Origin: Albifimbria verrucaria
Taxonomy: Eukaryota > Ascomycota > Sordariomycetes > Hypocreales > Stachybotryaceae
NCBI GenBank assembly: GCA_020081605.1
Contig: JAHREC010000013.1
Location: 5,642,001 to 5,706,000, forward strand
Length of the DNA stretch: 64,000 nucleotides
Reading direction: 5' to 3'
Positions 1 through 11,678 of the stretch are shown here, piece by piece. The notes beneath the pieces are model-generated. The model saw only the letters and a list, made by a program, of their open reading frames with translations, did not search any database and had not been told where the DNA came from. Each line of letters opens with the position of its first letter. The stretch's first letter is position 1. The translations under genes were made by a program, and so were the position numbers.

Positions 1-1794
1 ACTCGCTCACCCTCACCCTCTCTGTGTAAGTGAATGATATCCGCAGCATGCGTGCTCTTTGCCCTGCATCTACCCTGTCACTCTCGCCTGCAGAACTAAT
101 GCAACCAAGCCGGCATTGTCAATTGGGGCTGCCTCCACCATCGCCCGATAGATACATCAAAGAGCTACAGGTCCATATTGCTTTCTTTTCGCCAGCCATG
201 GCCTTGCTCTCTAAAGCTGCGCCCATCTTCTGCCGGGCTGTTTGGGTATATCTTAGCTGGGCAGCCGGACTAGTCGACCTGAGTAGCGCGAGACCCCGTC
301 CTCTTCTGCTGTTGTCATCGAGGCTTCGCTCCACCCCATCCTCAGACCACGCCGGGTACAAGAGCACTGACACTGCTCACCTCCTTGGCACCATCCTTCA
401 TTTACCTTGGCTTCAATCGCGCGAGCCACCATCGCGGACGTTGGGTTTGTATGTCTTCTCTTCCTTCGTGTTCTGTCTGCACCTCACGCCTGTCTCTGCG
501 CTTCATCGAGTCATCTTCTTCTGCTGCTGTCCCCTGTGTATTCTCCGTCTCAAACACTGCCCACGCTCTCCCTATCACTGGTTCTCGGTTTACCACTGGT
601 CCGCCGCCTCGGAACGTCACTCGAGCTCTTGCTTGAGACTGGGTGCTTGGGAAGCTCGCCGTCTCACCCGCTCGTCGAGAGAGCACGTCGTGGGGATCGT
701 CTGGAGCCTGGAGCCCGGGTTCAACCTACGCACCTGGTCACACCACCCAGTCCAGACCCCTTCCCCAAGATCGCCACACCCAGTGCTGCAGCAAGCTGTC
801 TATGGCGTTGCTCTAGTCAGGTTCCTGTGGCAGGACCCGGTGAGCCAGCGCTCGAGCGTTTCCTCGACTACTGCACCGCACAGTCTTTCACCCCGTTTAA
901 GGAACGGTACCAGCCGAAAAGGACCAGGCGTCTTATCTGGGTCCACGCTACAGTACACACGAGGACCCTCGGCCTTCTCAAGCTCATGTTGAGAGTCAGT
1001 CGTTCCTCCTACGCCGTGCGCGACATTGTCATAACCTGCTCCAGCAATATATATCTTCACATTCTCATCTACCCTGCCTTTTGCCACATCACTCCTCCGT
1101 GGTATTCCACTTTGCCTCGTCCTTAATCTGTAATTTATTTAGTGCCTGCCGCACCCTCTTCATATCTTGTTCATTCACCTTACATTCTCACACAGCTGAC
1201 TTCCTGTGGCAGTCCTGGTTTACACTACTGGCTGGGGAACTTGCCGTCTTTGTCTCAGACCTCATCACTCTGCGGATTACTATTACGGCACCTCCAGCTC
1301 TTGCAGTCTCTTCTTATATGCACTTTGCGGAACACTACCTTGCAAAAGCAATTCTCCTCCTGGTTCACCTTGGACTGCCCCTCAAGCACAAACCCACCTA
1401 TTATTAGTTGGGTAGCCCGCCACCGGAGTCGACTCTCTTCCACACCTGGCCATTTAAAACTCGTCCGGTCACCTCCACCCCGTGTTGCATGGTCGTTCTC
1501 GTCTCAACAACACATTCTTTTCACGATTCGTTCAACCAAACGATACAGAATCACCCTCACACCGAGCCTTGATTGCTAAACATTCGAGTTATCCTTCTGG
1601 CAATCCCTCGTCACTTACTCAATAAGTTTCTTTCGAAAGGGAACAGGATTCCCTTCACAGCACCTGGCTCTTACATCAAGACGCCAATCCGATCCAACTG
1701 CACGAGCACCCTCATTTACAACAACACTCACCAACCGACTTGGCCATTCTCATAACAACACTTCCACTTATTATCTCATCCATCTACTGCCATC
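1..1794 (+). other. Gene-free CT-rich leader upstream of the zinc-finger gene
   Basis: No reading frame here looks like a protein: the long open frames are Ser/Leu/Pro/Arg-rich in all three plus frames, as expected from CT-rich DNA. The segment directly precedes the zinc-finger start codon. Its pyrimidine richness, several short ATG frames and splice-like sites suggest a long, possibly intron-containing 5' leader or promoter of that gene. The transcript start cannot be placed from sequence. Confidence 0.45.
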
Positions 1795-3238
1795 ATGGAA
1801 CTTCTCGAGCTTGTTGAAAACGAGCCGACCACTCGCCCCTTCCAGTGTGATTGGCAATCCTGCAACAAGGTACGGGATACTTCATCATTCATGGGCACTT
1901 GCAAGCAATACTGACAGGACATCTAGAGCTTCAACCGAAAGTCAGATCTTCAAAGACATTACAGAATCCACACGAACGAGCGCCCTTATTCTTGCCCTAC
2001 TGCTGGATGTGGTAAGAGCTTCATCCAGCGAAGCGCCTTGACCGTCCACATCCGAACCCATACCGGCGAGAAGCCCCATCAGTGCCAACACGTAGGCTGT
2101 GGCAAGAGGTTTTCCGACGTGAGTGTTGATGTGCTTCATTCTCTGCAAACAATGTCTAATGCTTGTATAGTCCTCTAGTCTTGCCCGCCACCGTCGTATC
2201 CACACTGGAAAGCGTCCCTACAAGTGCGGCCACGATGGATGCTTGAAGAGGTTAGTAAATGGTACCCCCATTCAGACCACAACCCAACCTAACTTTACTA
2301 CTCAGCTTTTGCCGAAAGACCACTATGGTCAAGCATCAGAGGCGATCTCATCAGCGTGGCCTGAACCCGCACGAGCTCTTGGACGATTGCTCTTCGGACT
2401 CTGACTGCGGAGAGTCTCCTCCTACCCCCAGACAAGCAGGCATGGTGTGGCCCCTCATAATGTGATGCAATCCCACCAGATGATGCCCACCAGTTCCGCG
2501 ATTCATCGATCTGCCTCTTACACTGATTTTGGAAATGGCATGAATCCATACGATGTGCGACATCAAGAGAATCATCGCGGCAGTGTCTCTGGAGGCATCT
2601 CTGACTTCCAAGGCGCTCCTGTTTATGACCAAGGTGTTGCCATGCTTCAGCGATCGGCCAGCATGTCACATCATCCTTTCTATGTTACAGACCAGAGCAA
2701 CCCTGCAATTGCTACCATGAACCCGAACCCCGTACAGTCTACCTACAGGGTTCCACGTCAACATGTTGAGCATCCTCATCTGGAGATTCCTTACGCTGCT
2801 TCATGCCTCAGCACATCAATGCAAAGTAGCCCCAGTGCCTTTTCGGCAAGCTCAGTGCGAAGCCCTTCAACACAAGATGGTTACTACACTCATCAAACAC
2901 CTCAGGCGGCGACTTATGCACTGCAAAGTGCCTCCCGACCTGATGAGCATCAACAATTGGCGCAATACCACCAGTCCCTTCCTTCATCTATAGGTCAAGC
3001 CCAGCAGCAGATGCCTCAAGCTGAGCCATCACCAGCAGTGACACCAACAGAAAGATACGCCCAACATTCACCACAGAACGAGCCAAATTCATGGTACCAA
3101 TACCAAGCTCCTGAAGTTGTTACGATCGGCTCGCTGCCGGCTTTCGGCACCATGTCCTATGACATTTATGGAGGACCGAAGCTGGACTTTGAAGACCCAT
3201 CTATGCCTTTGCCTAGTTCAAGGATTGAAAGCATGTGA
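1795..3238 (+). CDS. C2H2 zinc-finger transcription factor (four fingers)
   Basis: Probable nuclear DNA-binding regulator of about 426 residues. Exons are 1795-1869, 1927-2118, 2171-2250 and 2306-3238; all introns are GT-AG. Four tandem C2H2 fingers fill residues about 17-140 (finger cores CDWQSC, CPTAGC, CQHVGC, CGHDGC, each followed by HxxxH or HxxxxH), with TGEKP-type linkers. The fourth finger is followed by a short acidic Ser/Asp stretch and then a Gln/Ser/Pro-rich tail typical of an activation or disordered region. The frame breaks in the CCCC run at 2451-2454: one extra C joins the finger half to the long 3' frame that ends at 3238. The start is the first ATG in frame with the first finger. 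Targets are unknown and I cannot assign a named orthologue. Confidence 0.88.
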
Positions 3239-5137
3239 TCAAACAAAGTGTTGCTTGCAACTCAGTTAGCCGGAAGCTAAATGGCGACGGTGAAATAGAC
3301 TTTGATGATTTTCCGGGTGGCATTCTCTTCAACTGCATTGACAGCACCGTATTTCAACATTCCGGACTGGCGAGTTAAAAGAGGCCATGTTCTGCTTCCA
3401 CTATGTTCACACGGGATAGGGGCCTCGGGGTGCTTCGGTACCAAGTCGATGATGATGCTCAAAATCATTACGGCAAAGGCTAGCCATCTTCCTACATTTC
3501 AATTCGGTGCAATATTTCCAAATCTTTGGAACGGGCAAATTCTTTGTTTCTTTTTCTATATTTCTCTTCCTTTCATCCTATCTACGGCGCAGCGGCTGGC
3601 GCAGAGTTGCGCCATGCTTCACAGCGAAGATTACAAAGCTCTGCACATAATACTCAGTCTAGCTGGCTGAACGTCAAAGCTGCTCTTCGTTGCAAAAGCG
3701 AGATAATATTAATATTACATGGGGATTCCAACCGACTAGGATTGGGAAAGGGATTGTGGCATTGTGCATCATCACTATGAATTCGTTGGCGTTGACGCAT
3801 GCTCGTTTATCGAATGTCAGTAAAGGTGTCGATTTCAAGCGAGGGGAAAATTGAGGCACGCAGGGCTCAGTCAAGATGGATACGAATGTGTATGATTAGA
3901 GACGGTACCGAACGTGGTTTTGTGTAATAGCTAGTTTTGCGAAAGAAATATTTCGTTACGCAAAGATTTGATAATTCGTTTTCTGATTTTCAAGTGTCCA
4001 CGAGTGAATGATTAGACAGGAAGGTAAACCCAGTGTGGTTGATAAATGTAGGTGACTCTGCGTACGATGCTTTGAAGACGACCAGACTTTACCAGGGGTG
4101 GATGATCAAGGTTGAGCAGTGAAAACGAGAAGGAAAATAGACAGTGAAACAATTCATCATAATGCTTGCATGTATGTGTGCAAGTGTTGATGTTAGATTT
4201 GCTTCGTGTTTGAACAAATGAGTCCATACGAATATATATGAAATCAGATCACATCCTTGGTGCCAGCCCTTTGTTCTGATCGAACCCTTCAAGTTGGATA
4301 TCTATACTATGTAATTATGAAGAGACTATGCCGTTTGGTTTCTGTTTTTTCTTCGTTTTTAATCCTCGTCGCTTTCACGATCTACAAAAACACAACATGG
4401 TTCAAACTGAATAATGAAGTCTCAAATAAACCTCTGACAAGTTTTTATGGAACAATGCAATATCAGCGGCTGGGTGGGTGACAATACAATGTCCTAGGGA
4501 TGCGTTTAGGGATAGAGTTAACGATGGAGGCGTAAAACGTAGCTCTGCAGAAGTATTTGCAAAGTAGCCAAGTCAGGCTAATTTGGCGGAACTTGGGTCC
4601 AAAAAGACCTTCACTATACTTACCAGGCACATGGACAGCCAGGCACGGACCGAAGAACGGAGGGTGGATGTTGAAGGCTGTTGTAAGTGGATCCGTTACC
4701 GGGGTTCTACGCGGTTCTGCCGAGGAGCGGAACGGAATATCTCGTCTCTGTCGATGACTAAGTCGATGCCATCACCGGCGAAATGGCCCCAATTTCCAAA
4801 CACCCGGCCTTTCGAGTGGCAAGCTGTTACATATACACGGTCACGAGAAGCCACAACTCGGCATCGTACACTGCGGCCGAAGTCGATACCATGAGCTCGC
4901 TGAGGTAGAACGGCTCCTCACGTACATTGCCGTTCGACAGAACATACTCCGGGTCGTTGCGCCTTCAGCTTCCGGTCCTCGCGCTTGTCCGCGTGCGCTC
5001 TCGACCAAGTTGTTGGGGCAAACCACTAGACCGCTTGACCATCGCCAACATCACCTTGCGCTATATCTCACACCATCCTTTCCACAATATCTATAGCATC
5101 TTCGCGCCAACTGTCCTTGGCATCACTTCCGGTCACA
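3239..5137. other. Intergenic region, no supported gene
   Basis: This stretch holds the 3' side of the zinc-finger gene, an AT-richer part at about 3,880-4,500, and the YME1 promoter. The open frames are short, overlap on both strands and show no domain. Nothing else is supported. Confidence 0.5.
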
Positions 5138-7593
5138 ATGGCCATCCCCGGGACGGTAAGTCCAACCACTTTGCTGACATGCGGCTTCCCTCTCATGCCT
5201 TGGCGGGCGCTGACTCTATCCAACGCAGACTGTGTCCCCTGCGACGACGATGTTGAGGTCTGGACTGCCGAATGCCCTGCGGTCGATCGCTAGTCGACCT
5301 CGCGCCTCGCGCACTGCATCAAATATCACCGCCCCGACAATGATCCCCATCAGATCGATAGCCACGAGCATGGTTGGCCTGCGAGCTGGCCACGCGAACC
5401 TCGGCCAATCCCTCTCTCTCGCAACTCCCAACCGTAGTTTCGGTCATCTTGCTGCTTATGGTCCACTCTTCGCGCGCATATCTGCTGCTTCTCTCAACAC
5501 TTCGTCCCAACGGTCGCTTGGTTCTGGTCATGGGCAGAGGAGAGGTTTCCTGTCATCGTCTGGTATTTCGCGTAGCCAGCTGGCGAGGGCCGAAGAACAA
5601 GCCAACCGAGACCCAAGCAACGCCAATGCGCAAAGCGCGTTCTACCAGCTACTGCTAAGGGCCAACATGCCAGGCATTGTTGTTGAACGCCACGACACCG
5701 GACGGTTTGCAAGCAACGCTCTTACGGAGGATGCGTACAGGAAGGCTACAGCTGCTCTTGAGAGTGCTTCCGGTGGCATGTACAAGCCCTCTGCTTTCCA
5801 CAATCATCATGTCGTTCAGTCATCAAACTTGGAACAAGGTATCGGACAAGCAGTTCTGGCCGCCTCGAACAACGGTCTTAGGGGTGACAGGGCCGAGCCG
5901 ATCCACGTCGTCGTCCAAGAATCAACGTTTATGCTCATTTTCCGCTGGATCCGGTTCCTCGCTATTTTTGGCGTCGTCACTTATCTCTGCCTTGCAGTTG
6001 TCACGGTCCTGATTGAAACGTTAACGACCTTCAGACGTGGACCGGGAGCCAAGAACGAATCCGAAATCAAGGCCGAAAAGCACAACACCCGCTTCAGCGA
6101 CGTGCACGGTTGTGACGAGGCTAAGGATGAGCTTCAAGAGGTGGTTGAGTTTCTGCGAAACCCTGAGAACTTTTCCGACCTTGGTGCAAAGCTTCCGAAG
6201 GGTGTCCTTCTGGTTGGTCCTCCTGGAACAGGTAAAACGCTCCTCGCTAGGGCGGTTGCTGGCGAAGCCGGAGTGCCATTCTTCTACATGTCTGGAAGTG
6301 AATTTGATGAGATCTTCGTTGGTGTCGGAGCCAAGCGAATCCGCGAACTCTTCGCTGCTGCCAAGGCCAAGGCTCCCGCCATCATTTTTATCGATGAGCT
6401 GGATGCCATTGGCGGAAAGCGTAACCCGAGGGACCCTTCATATGCCAAGCAGACGTTGAACCAGCTTCTTACCGAACTTGATGGCTTTGAGGCTGACACC
6501 AACATCATCATTATTGGAGCCACCAACTTGCCTAATGCCCTTGACAAAGCCCTGACCCGTCCTGGTAGATTCGATCGTCATGTTCACGTCGACCTGCCAG
6601 ATGTGCGCGGCCGTCTTGCCATTCTCAAGCATCACTCTACAAAGATCAAGATGAGCCCGGATGCCAACCTGGAATCACTTGCTGCTCGTACCCCTGGCCA
6701 GTCTGGTGCTGAGCTCGAGAACATTTTGAACTTGGCTGCCTTGCGCGCTAGCCGAGCAAGGTCAAGTGTTGTTTCCAAGAAGGACCTGGACTGGGCTTAT
6801 GACAGAGTGGTCATGGGTTCCGACAAGAAGTCCATGGTTGTAACAGAAAAGGAAAAGGAAATGACCGCCTATCACGAAGCCGGCCACGCCTTGGTCCAGC
6901 TCTTCGACAAAGAAAGCTCCAATAAGCTGTACAAGGTGACGATCCTTCCCAAGGGTCAGTCTCTCGGCCACACCGCTCATGTTCCGGAAGTCGACAAGTA
7001 CTCGCACACCGCTGCGGAATACAAGTCAATGATTCGAGTGCTGCTCGGAGGTAAGATGGCGGAGGAGATGCGCTTCGGAGATGACAAGGTTACCTCTGGT
7101 GTATCATCGGTACGATATTTCCCTTCTCCTAACTAGCGGAGTTGACCCCTTTACTGACCTGGATTAGGACCTCGAACGCGCAACCGACTTGAGTTTCAGG
7201 ATGGTGACCCTCTTCGGCATGTCCTAAGCTCTTGGCCCGGTTGAATACAACCGGAGATATGGAGATCTAAGCTCCGAGACCCGAGCGCAGATTGAAGGCG
7301 AAGTGCAGTCACAGATGAAGAAGTCGTATGAGGACGTGCGGAGTCTTCTGACTGAGAAGCGCAAGGAGCTCGACCTCCTGGCTTCAGCGCTTGTCCAGTA
7401 CGAGACACTGGACAAGTCAGAGGTGGAAAAGGTTATTCGCGGTGAAAAGCTACCAGGACGCATAATCGTGCCCAAGGGTCCGATGGTCGTCTCCATACCG
7501 AACAAAGCATCTGACCCGCCGGATCTGGGAGGCATCTCAGAACCACCTGCGCCGCCTCCGCCAGCTCCGGCCGCATCTGATGCTAGCAGCTAA
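5138..7593 (+). CDS. YME1: Mitochondrial i-AAA protease (FtsH-type zinc metalloprotease)
   Basis: ATP-dependent protease of the mitochondrial inner membrane facing the intermembrane space; it degrades misfolded or surplus membrane proteins. About 774 codons. Exons: 5138-5155 (18 nt, the true ATG), 5229-7109 and 7168-7593. Seen in order: basic Ser/Arg-rich mitochondrial targeting region, one transmembrane segment near residues 240-268, AAA domain with Walker A GPPGTGKT (about 335) and Walker [12 protein letters not shown], second region of homology ending RPGRFDRHV, and the zinc-binding HEAGH (about 554) of the M41 peptidase. The last exon keeps the conserved stretch ending VIRGEKLP but carries an in-frame TAA at 7225-7227, codon about 653. 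That is either one substitution (AAA to TAA) or a compensating one-base insertion and deletion within 15 bases. Given the error pattern of the window it is probably not a real truncation. Confidence 0.95.
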
Positions 7594-8532
7594 ACCACAA
7601 AATCGACCCGTGTTGCGATGCAATTAAGTGGCCGCTCACGATTAAGAATCACGTTCTTCGACCGAGGGTAGCTGGAGGAGGAAGCATTCTGTCCATGGAC
7701 ATGAGGGGAACTGATTTAGGCTCTTGTAGAGCCTATTGTTAGGTCGTTGGGTATGCATCTGAGCAGTCGAACTCACTTGAGTAGGCGATGTTGTCGCCAG
7801 CCTTGGGCTTCTGCAGCAGAATGCCCGTACATTGGAACATGCCATTAGGGCAGCGGTGGACTCAGCGCGCGACTGGTCCGCCCCGAAAATATTATCTACA
7901 GCGAACTGCTGTGCTTATAGCGCTCATAGACTATGTGGTTTGGTCTGAGCGCTGTGTACGTTGATAGATGTTGAATCATTCCCTTACGTATTTCGCATAT
8001 ATTTCCTTTGATTGTTTAGATTCATCGACGACTAGACTAGGTATCTCAGTTGTAAAAGGCAGAGGCATCAATCGTTCGTTCCCTTTGCCATCGTGAAGGC
8101 CCATGTGCTCAGTGTTGACGGAAATAGCGTAACCAATAGACCCAGACAAGGGCCTGAATGACGCAACCAAGCCTCGTCCTCCGCCTAGGTTAACGTTATT
8201 CGTTTCCACTTATCGCAGCATTCCTCCAGCAGCGGGGTAGCGCCTAGATGTGGAACCGGGGGCGCGGAGAAGGGCACGACATGGGAGATGGCTTGTTGTC
8301 ATGAAGCAACCTGGGAGCGGGACTATCTATTGCAGCGGAAGAGAACCACACACATTTGTCATCTCACGATCTCGCTCTTGCTTTTGTCCGTTTAGTCCGT
8401 AGACTTAAATCCGCGTCAAGAGCGAGTGCTTATTCCCTGAACCTTTATATTGTCCTCCAGGAGCTCGCAAAGTTCGTGCTAGCATAGGAATCAGTACTGC
8501 CAGCTTGTTTCACGTCATCCGAAGCTATAAAC
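7594..8532. other. Intergenic region, no supported gene
   Basis: Region between the YME1 stop and the reductase start. A 77-codon minus-strand frame at 7976-8209 has no recognisable domain and no splice partners that I could find. The last 200 bases are the likely reductase promoter. Confidence 0.5.
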
Positions 8533-9810
8533 ATGACCAAGGTTCTTCTTACAGGTGCGCGTGCCAGGCCAAGCTTGACTGGTGAAGACGTGTTTACTAA
8601 CAATGACGATATATAGGTGGCTCGGGCTTCATCGCCGGTATGTAAAGACTTACAGCCTGACCAACTCTTGAGACCTGGCACCAGCTCTCTGCAAAAGTCG
8701 CATAGTGGCAGGTTAAGCCATCTGTCATGAGCTATTTCGCTAAGACTCGTCTATAGCCCATATCCTTGAGCAGCTCCTCGAAAAGGGCCACTCTGTCGTC
8801 ACCACTGTCCGCTCCGAGGACAAAGCCGAGAAGATTCGCAATGCCTACAAGGACAAGGCCGACAGCCTCCAGGTTGTGATTGTCCCAGACATCGCCAAGG
8901 AAGATGCCTTTGACGAGGTAGTCAAGGTCCCTGGCCTGGAGGTCGTCCTGCACACTGCCAGCCCCTTCCATTTCAAGTGGAGTACGTTGGCCTACACATC
9001 AACTTCTGCTTCATATTGCACGGAAGAAACTTGCTAACGTTGTTGATTGTGTCTTAGAGGACCCCAAGACCGAGCTGATTGACCCGGCCGTGATTGGAAC
9101 GACTGGCATCCTCAAGGCACTGAAGCGCTCTGCCCCGTCTGTGAAGCGCGTGGTCGTCACCTCGTCCTTTGCCTCCATCATTAGCGAAAAGCACCTGACA
9201 GATCCCAACACCACATTCTCCGAGAAGTCGTGGAACCCAGATGGCCTGGATGATATCCACCGTTCCCCGCCACGGCCTACCGAGTGTCCAAGAAGCTGGC
9301 GGAGAAGTCAGCCTGGGACTTTGTCGCCAACGAGAAGCCCAACTTCGACCTCGTCACCGTCTGCCCACCCCTGGTCTTTGGTCCCGTCGTTTCTCACTTT
9401 GCCAGCATTGAATCCATCAACACCTCCAACGAGCGCATTGTCGCACTGCTCCAGGGCAAGTGGAAGGAGGAGATCCCTTCTCCCGCACCTGTAACTCTGT
9501 GGGTCGACGTTCGTGACGTTGCCAAGGCCCATGTGCTTGCCGCGGAGCTGCCCGAAGCTGGCGGCCATCGCTTCTTCACCACTGCCGGTCTGTTCTCCCA
9601 CCAGGAGGTTGTTGGCATCGTGCGGGACAAGTTCCCGAGTTCAAGGATCGTTTGCCTGGACCTGAGGTGAAGTCTGGTGGCCCTCTGCCCGAGGACAAGA
9701 CGTTCAGGTACAACAACGACGAGACGCAGAAGCTGCTCAAGATTGACTGGGTTCCTTTGGAGAAGAGCATTACGGACCTAGTCACCGTCTTGAAGAACGT
9801 TGGAATCTAA
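8533..9810 (+). CDS. NAD(P)H-dependent aldehyde/ketone reductase, GRE2 type (extended SDR)
   Basis: Cytosolic oxidoreductase of the Gre2 / aldehyde reductase / cinnamoyl-CoA-reductase-like extended SDR family; the likely reaction is NADPH-dependent reduction of an aldehyde or ketone. About 340 residues. Exons: 8533-8554, 8617-8637 (21 nt micro-exon), 8757-8981 and 9058-9810. The Rossmann motif TGGSGFIA is assembled across the first three exons. VTSSFAS precedes the catalytic YRVSK, and CPPLVFGP and WVDVRDVAKAH are typical of the family. Two one-base losses break the frame: CCCC at 9265-9268 (just before YRVSK) and CCC at 9634-9636; restoring one C in each gives a continuous protein ending at 9810. 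The substrate cannot be read from sequence. Confidence 0.92.
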
Positions 9811-9988
9811 ACAAGCAAACGAGATAGCAGAATTAGGAATATATAAGCGTTTCACCATGATGCATGGTATACTGATTTGGTCACCCCATATGTATACGAA
9901 AACAGTGATGATATATATATGCCCTAAATAGGATCTAAAGTCGTGATCTTGCATCAAGCAGAGACAGCTATCACAACCAACTAACAGC

Positions 9989-11678
9989 TCAGTATTGGCC
10001 TCCCATTTTCTCCAAATCTGCCTCTTCTAGCAAAGGGGTCCTCATATCGTTTGCGCCCTTCTTCGACAATGTCGTTGCCACACCTGGCCCACCACCGCCA
10101 CCAGTCCCCAACTGCCCCAACTATGATGAGATTCATTAGCACATGCTTCTGTCAATTCACAGAGGTCCTGAGACTCCTGTGACAATGGAACATTAGTGCT
10201 AGGCTTGTACAGCGTAGCGTCAATTGCTCCAGAGTCTTGGCTCCGATGAAATAGCCCTATTGGCGATTTTGGAGGTGTGGATGGCAAGGCACGATCTGGT
10301 GGAGGCCCCGGGCTTCCAGGTATTGAGCTGTTTGCAGACCCTTTAGCGCGATGACGGCGCGGAGGCCAAGTTCCTGTGCCTCCGCTTCCGCGTGGGGACT
10401 GTACGGCTGTCCAAGATGAGGACGTTGGTGTGTCTGGAATGCTCTTCCAGGTAGCTGAGTCTCTGTCCCGTAGTAGGCAAGGTTGAGGAGAAGCTGGAGC
10501 TGACGAGAGAGGCGACGATATAGATGGATTTGGCTCACAATGTAACATCTTGTCCAACTTTTGTCGGTTGATCGTTAGAGGATCTGGTATAAGCGTCTCC
10601 CCGTAAATGTTTGTCTCTTCTTTAGATGGCTTAGTCCTTGATAGTTTTGGCAGAGGTGGAAGATACCGGCGATTTTGTAGCCTTGGGGTGGCATATCTTT
10701 CGGCATTGTGTTGGTTGCATCAGCCACGTCGGTTGTTGTTAGCTGAATTGCTGAATGTCCAAAGCTTTCCGAATTATAATGCTTAGATTGTCCCGAAGAG
10801 GCTCTCTTACTCCCAGCCCGACGTCGAGTACGGAAAAGACAAAAGGCGAAAGTGACAATCAGTGCCAAACCCGCAATTGTGGCGAGAACAATTGTCACCT
10901 TGATGTGGGTGGGAGTACTGTAGTTTTGTCCTTGTCCACTGTCTGTCTCTGAAAGGTCGATGCTGACGGCAAGGGAAGGATCTTGAATTGAGGAATGAGA
11001 AGAGAAATAGGTTGCTTCGTGGGCCCCGGTATAGGATCTAGTGGTGTCTGTGCTTGAAGTCTTCGTGGGAACTTGTAAGCTTATGAGCCCGTCCACGGTG
11101 GCCCGATAACCCTCAACAGAACCGGGTACCCTGGTTGAACTAGGTATTGTCTGGAAAGGACAAGTACCACCCTGTTCGAAGTCAATGGTCCTATGTGAGC
11201 ACGTATGTGTTGCAGCCGGTGGACCAGGATCGAGAACAGAATAGTAGCCAATACTGTAGCAATAATGAGCTCGAGAAACTATAGAACAACAGGGATGACA
11301 AGTACATACTTTTGGCATGAGTTGATAAGCCAGTTGATGTTTGCTGGGTATGGTCAACATGGTAAGCTAGATCAAGGAAGCAAAATGTCGAGACATACGG
11401 TCTTGGCCGCTCTCCCAGAGATTGTTCACGCCACAGAACTGAGCATCACAACAATAAAGCGCCCAAAGGAGCTGCTGTATCTGTGAGTCACCACTGTCTG
11501 AGAGCGCCTCACACACTTTCTCGAATGTTTCATTGTTGGGTAACAACAACTTCAAGAACTTTGTTCGGCAATCGCTTATACAAGCGGGCGGATCCGGAAC
11601 ATCGGTCGCTATTGTTCCCCAGAGCCGGCCGCGACAGGGATCATCCATTGCGGATTTCGAAAAGTCGGGGGTAGACAT
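9989..11678 (-). CDS. Cys-rich single-pass membrane protein, CFEM-like ectodomain
   Basis: Unnamed fungal membrane protein of about 526 residues. Exons on the minus strand: 11678-11399, 11343-11310 and 11253-9989. The N-terminal 120 residues hold about nine cysteines in a CxxxC...CC...C...C pattern reminiscent of CFEM-like ectodomains, then a Ser/Thr-rich stalk, one transmembrane helix near residues 222-245 (VTIVLATIAGLALIVTFAF) followed by RTRRR, and a long Pro/Ser-rich cytoplasmic tail. This suggests a surface sensor or adhesion protein, but function is unknown. No cleavable signal peptide is visible at the chosen ATG, so an upstream exon may be missed. Two frame breaks: GGGG at 10685-10688 and CCCC at 10106-10109 on the plus strand. 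With both repaired the tail runs to a TGA at 9989-9991, convergent with the reductase. Confidence 0.78.

Noticed and set aside
30..1126. Long plus-strand open frames of 240-320 codons at the left edge
   Set aside because: Both frames are low-complexity Ser/Leu/Pro/Arg sequence caused by CT-rich DNA, overlap each other, and have no domain or conserved motif.
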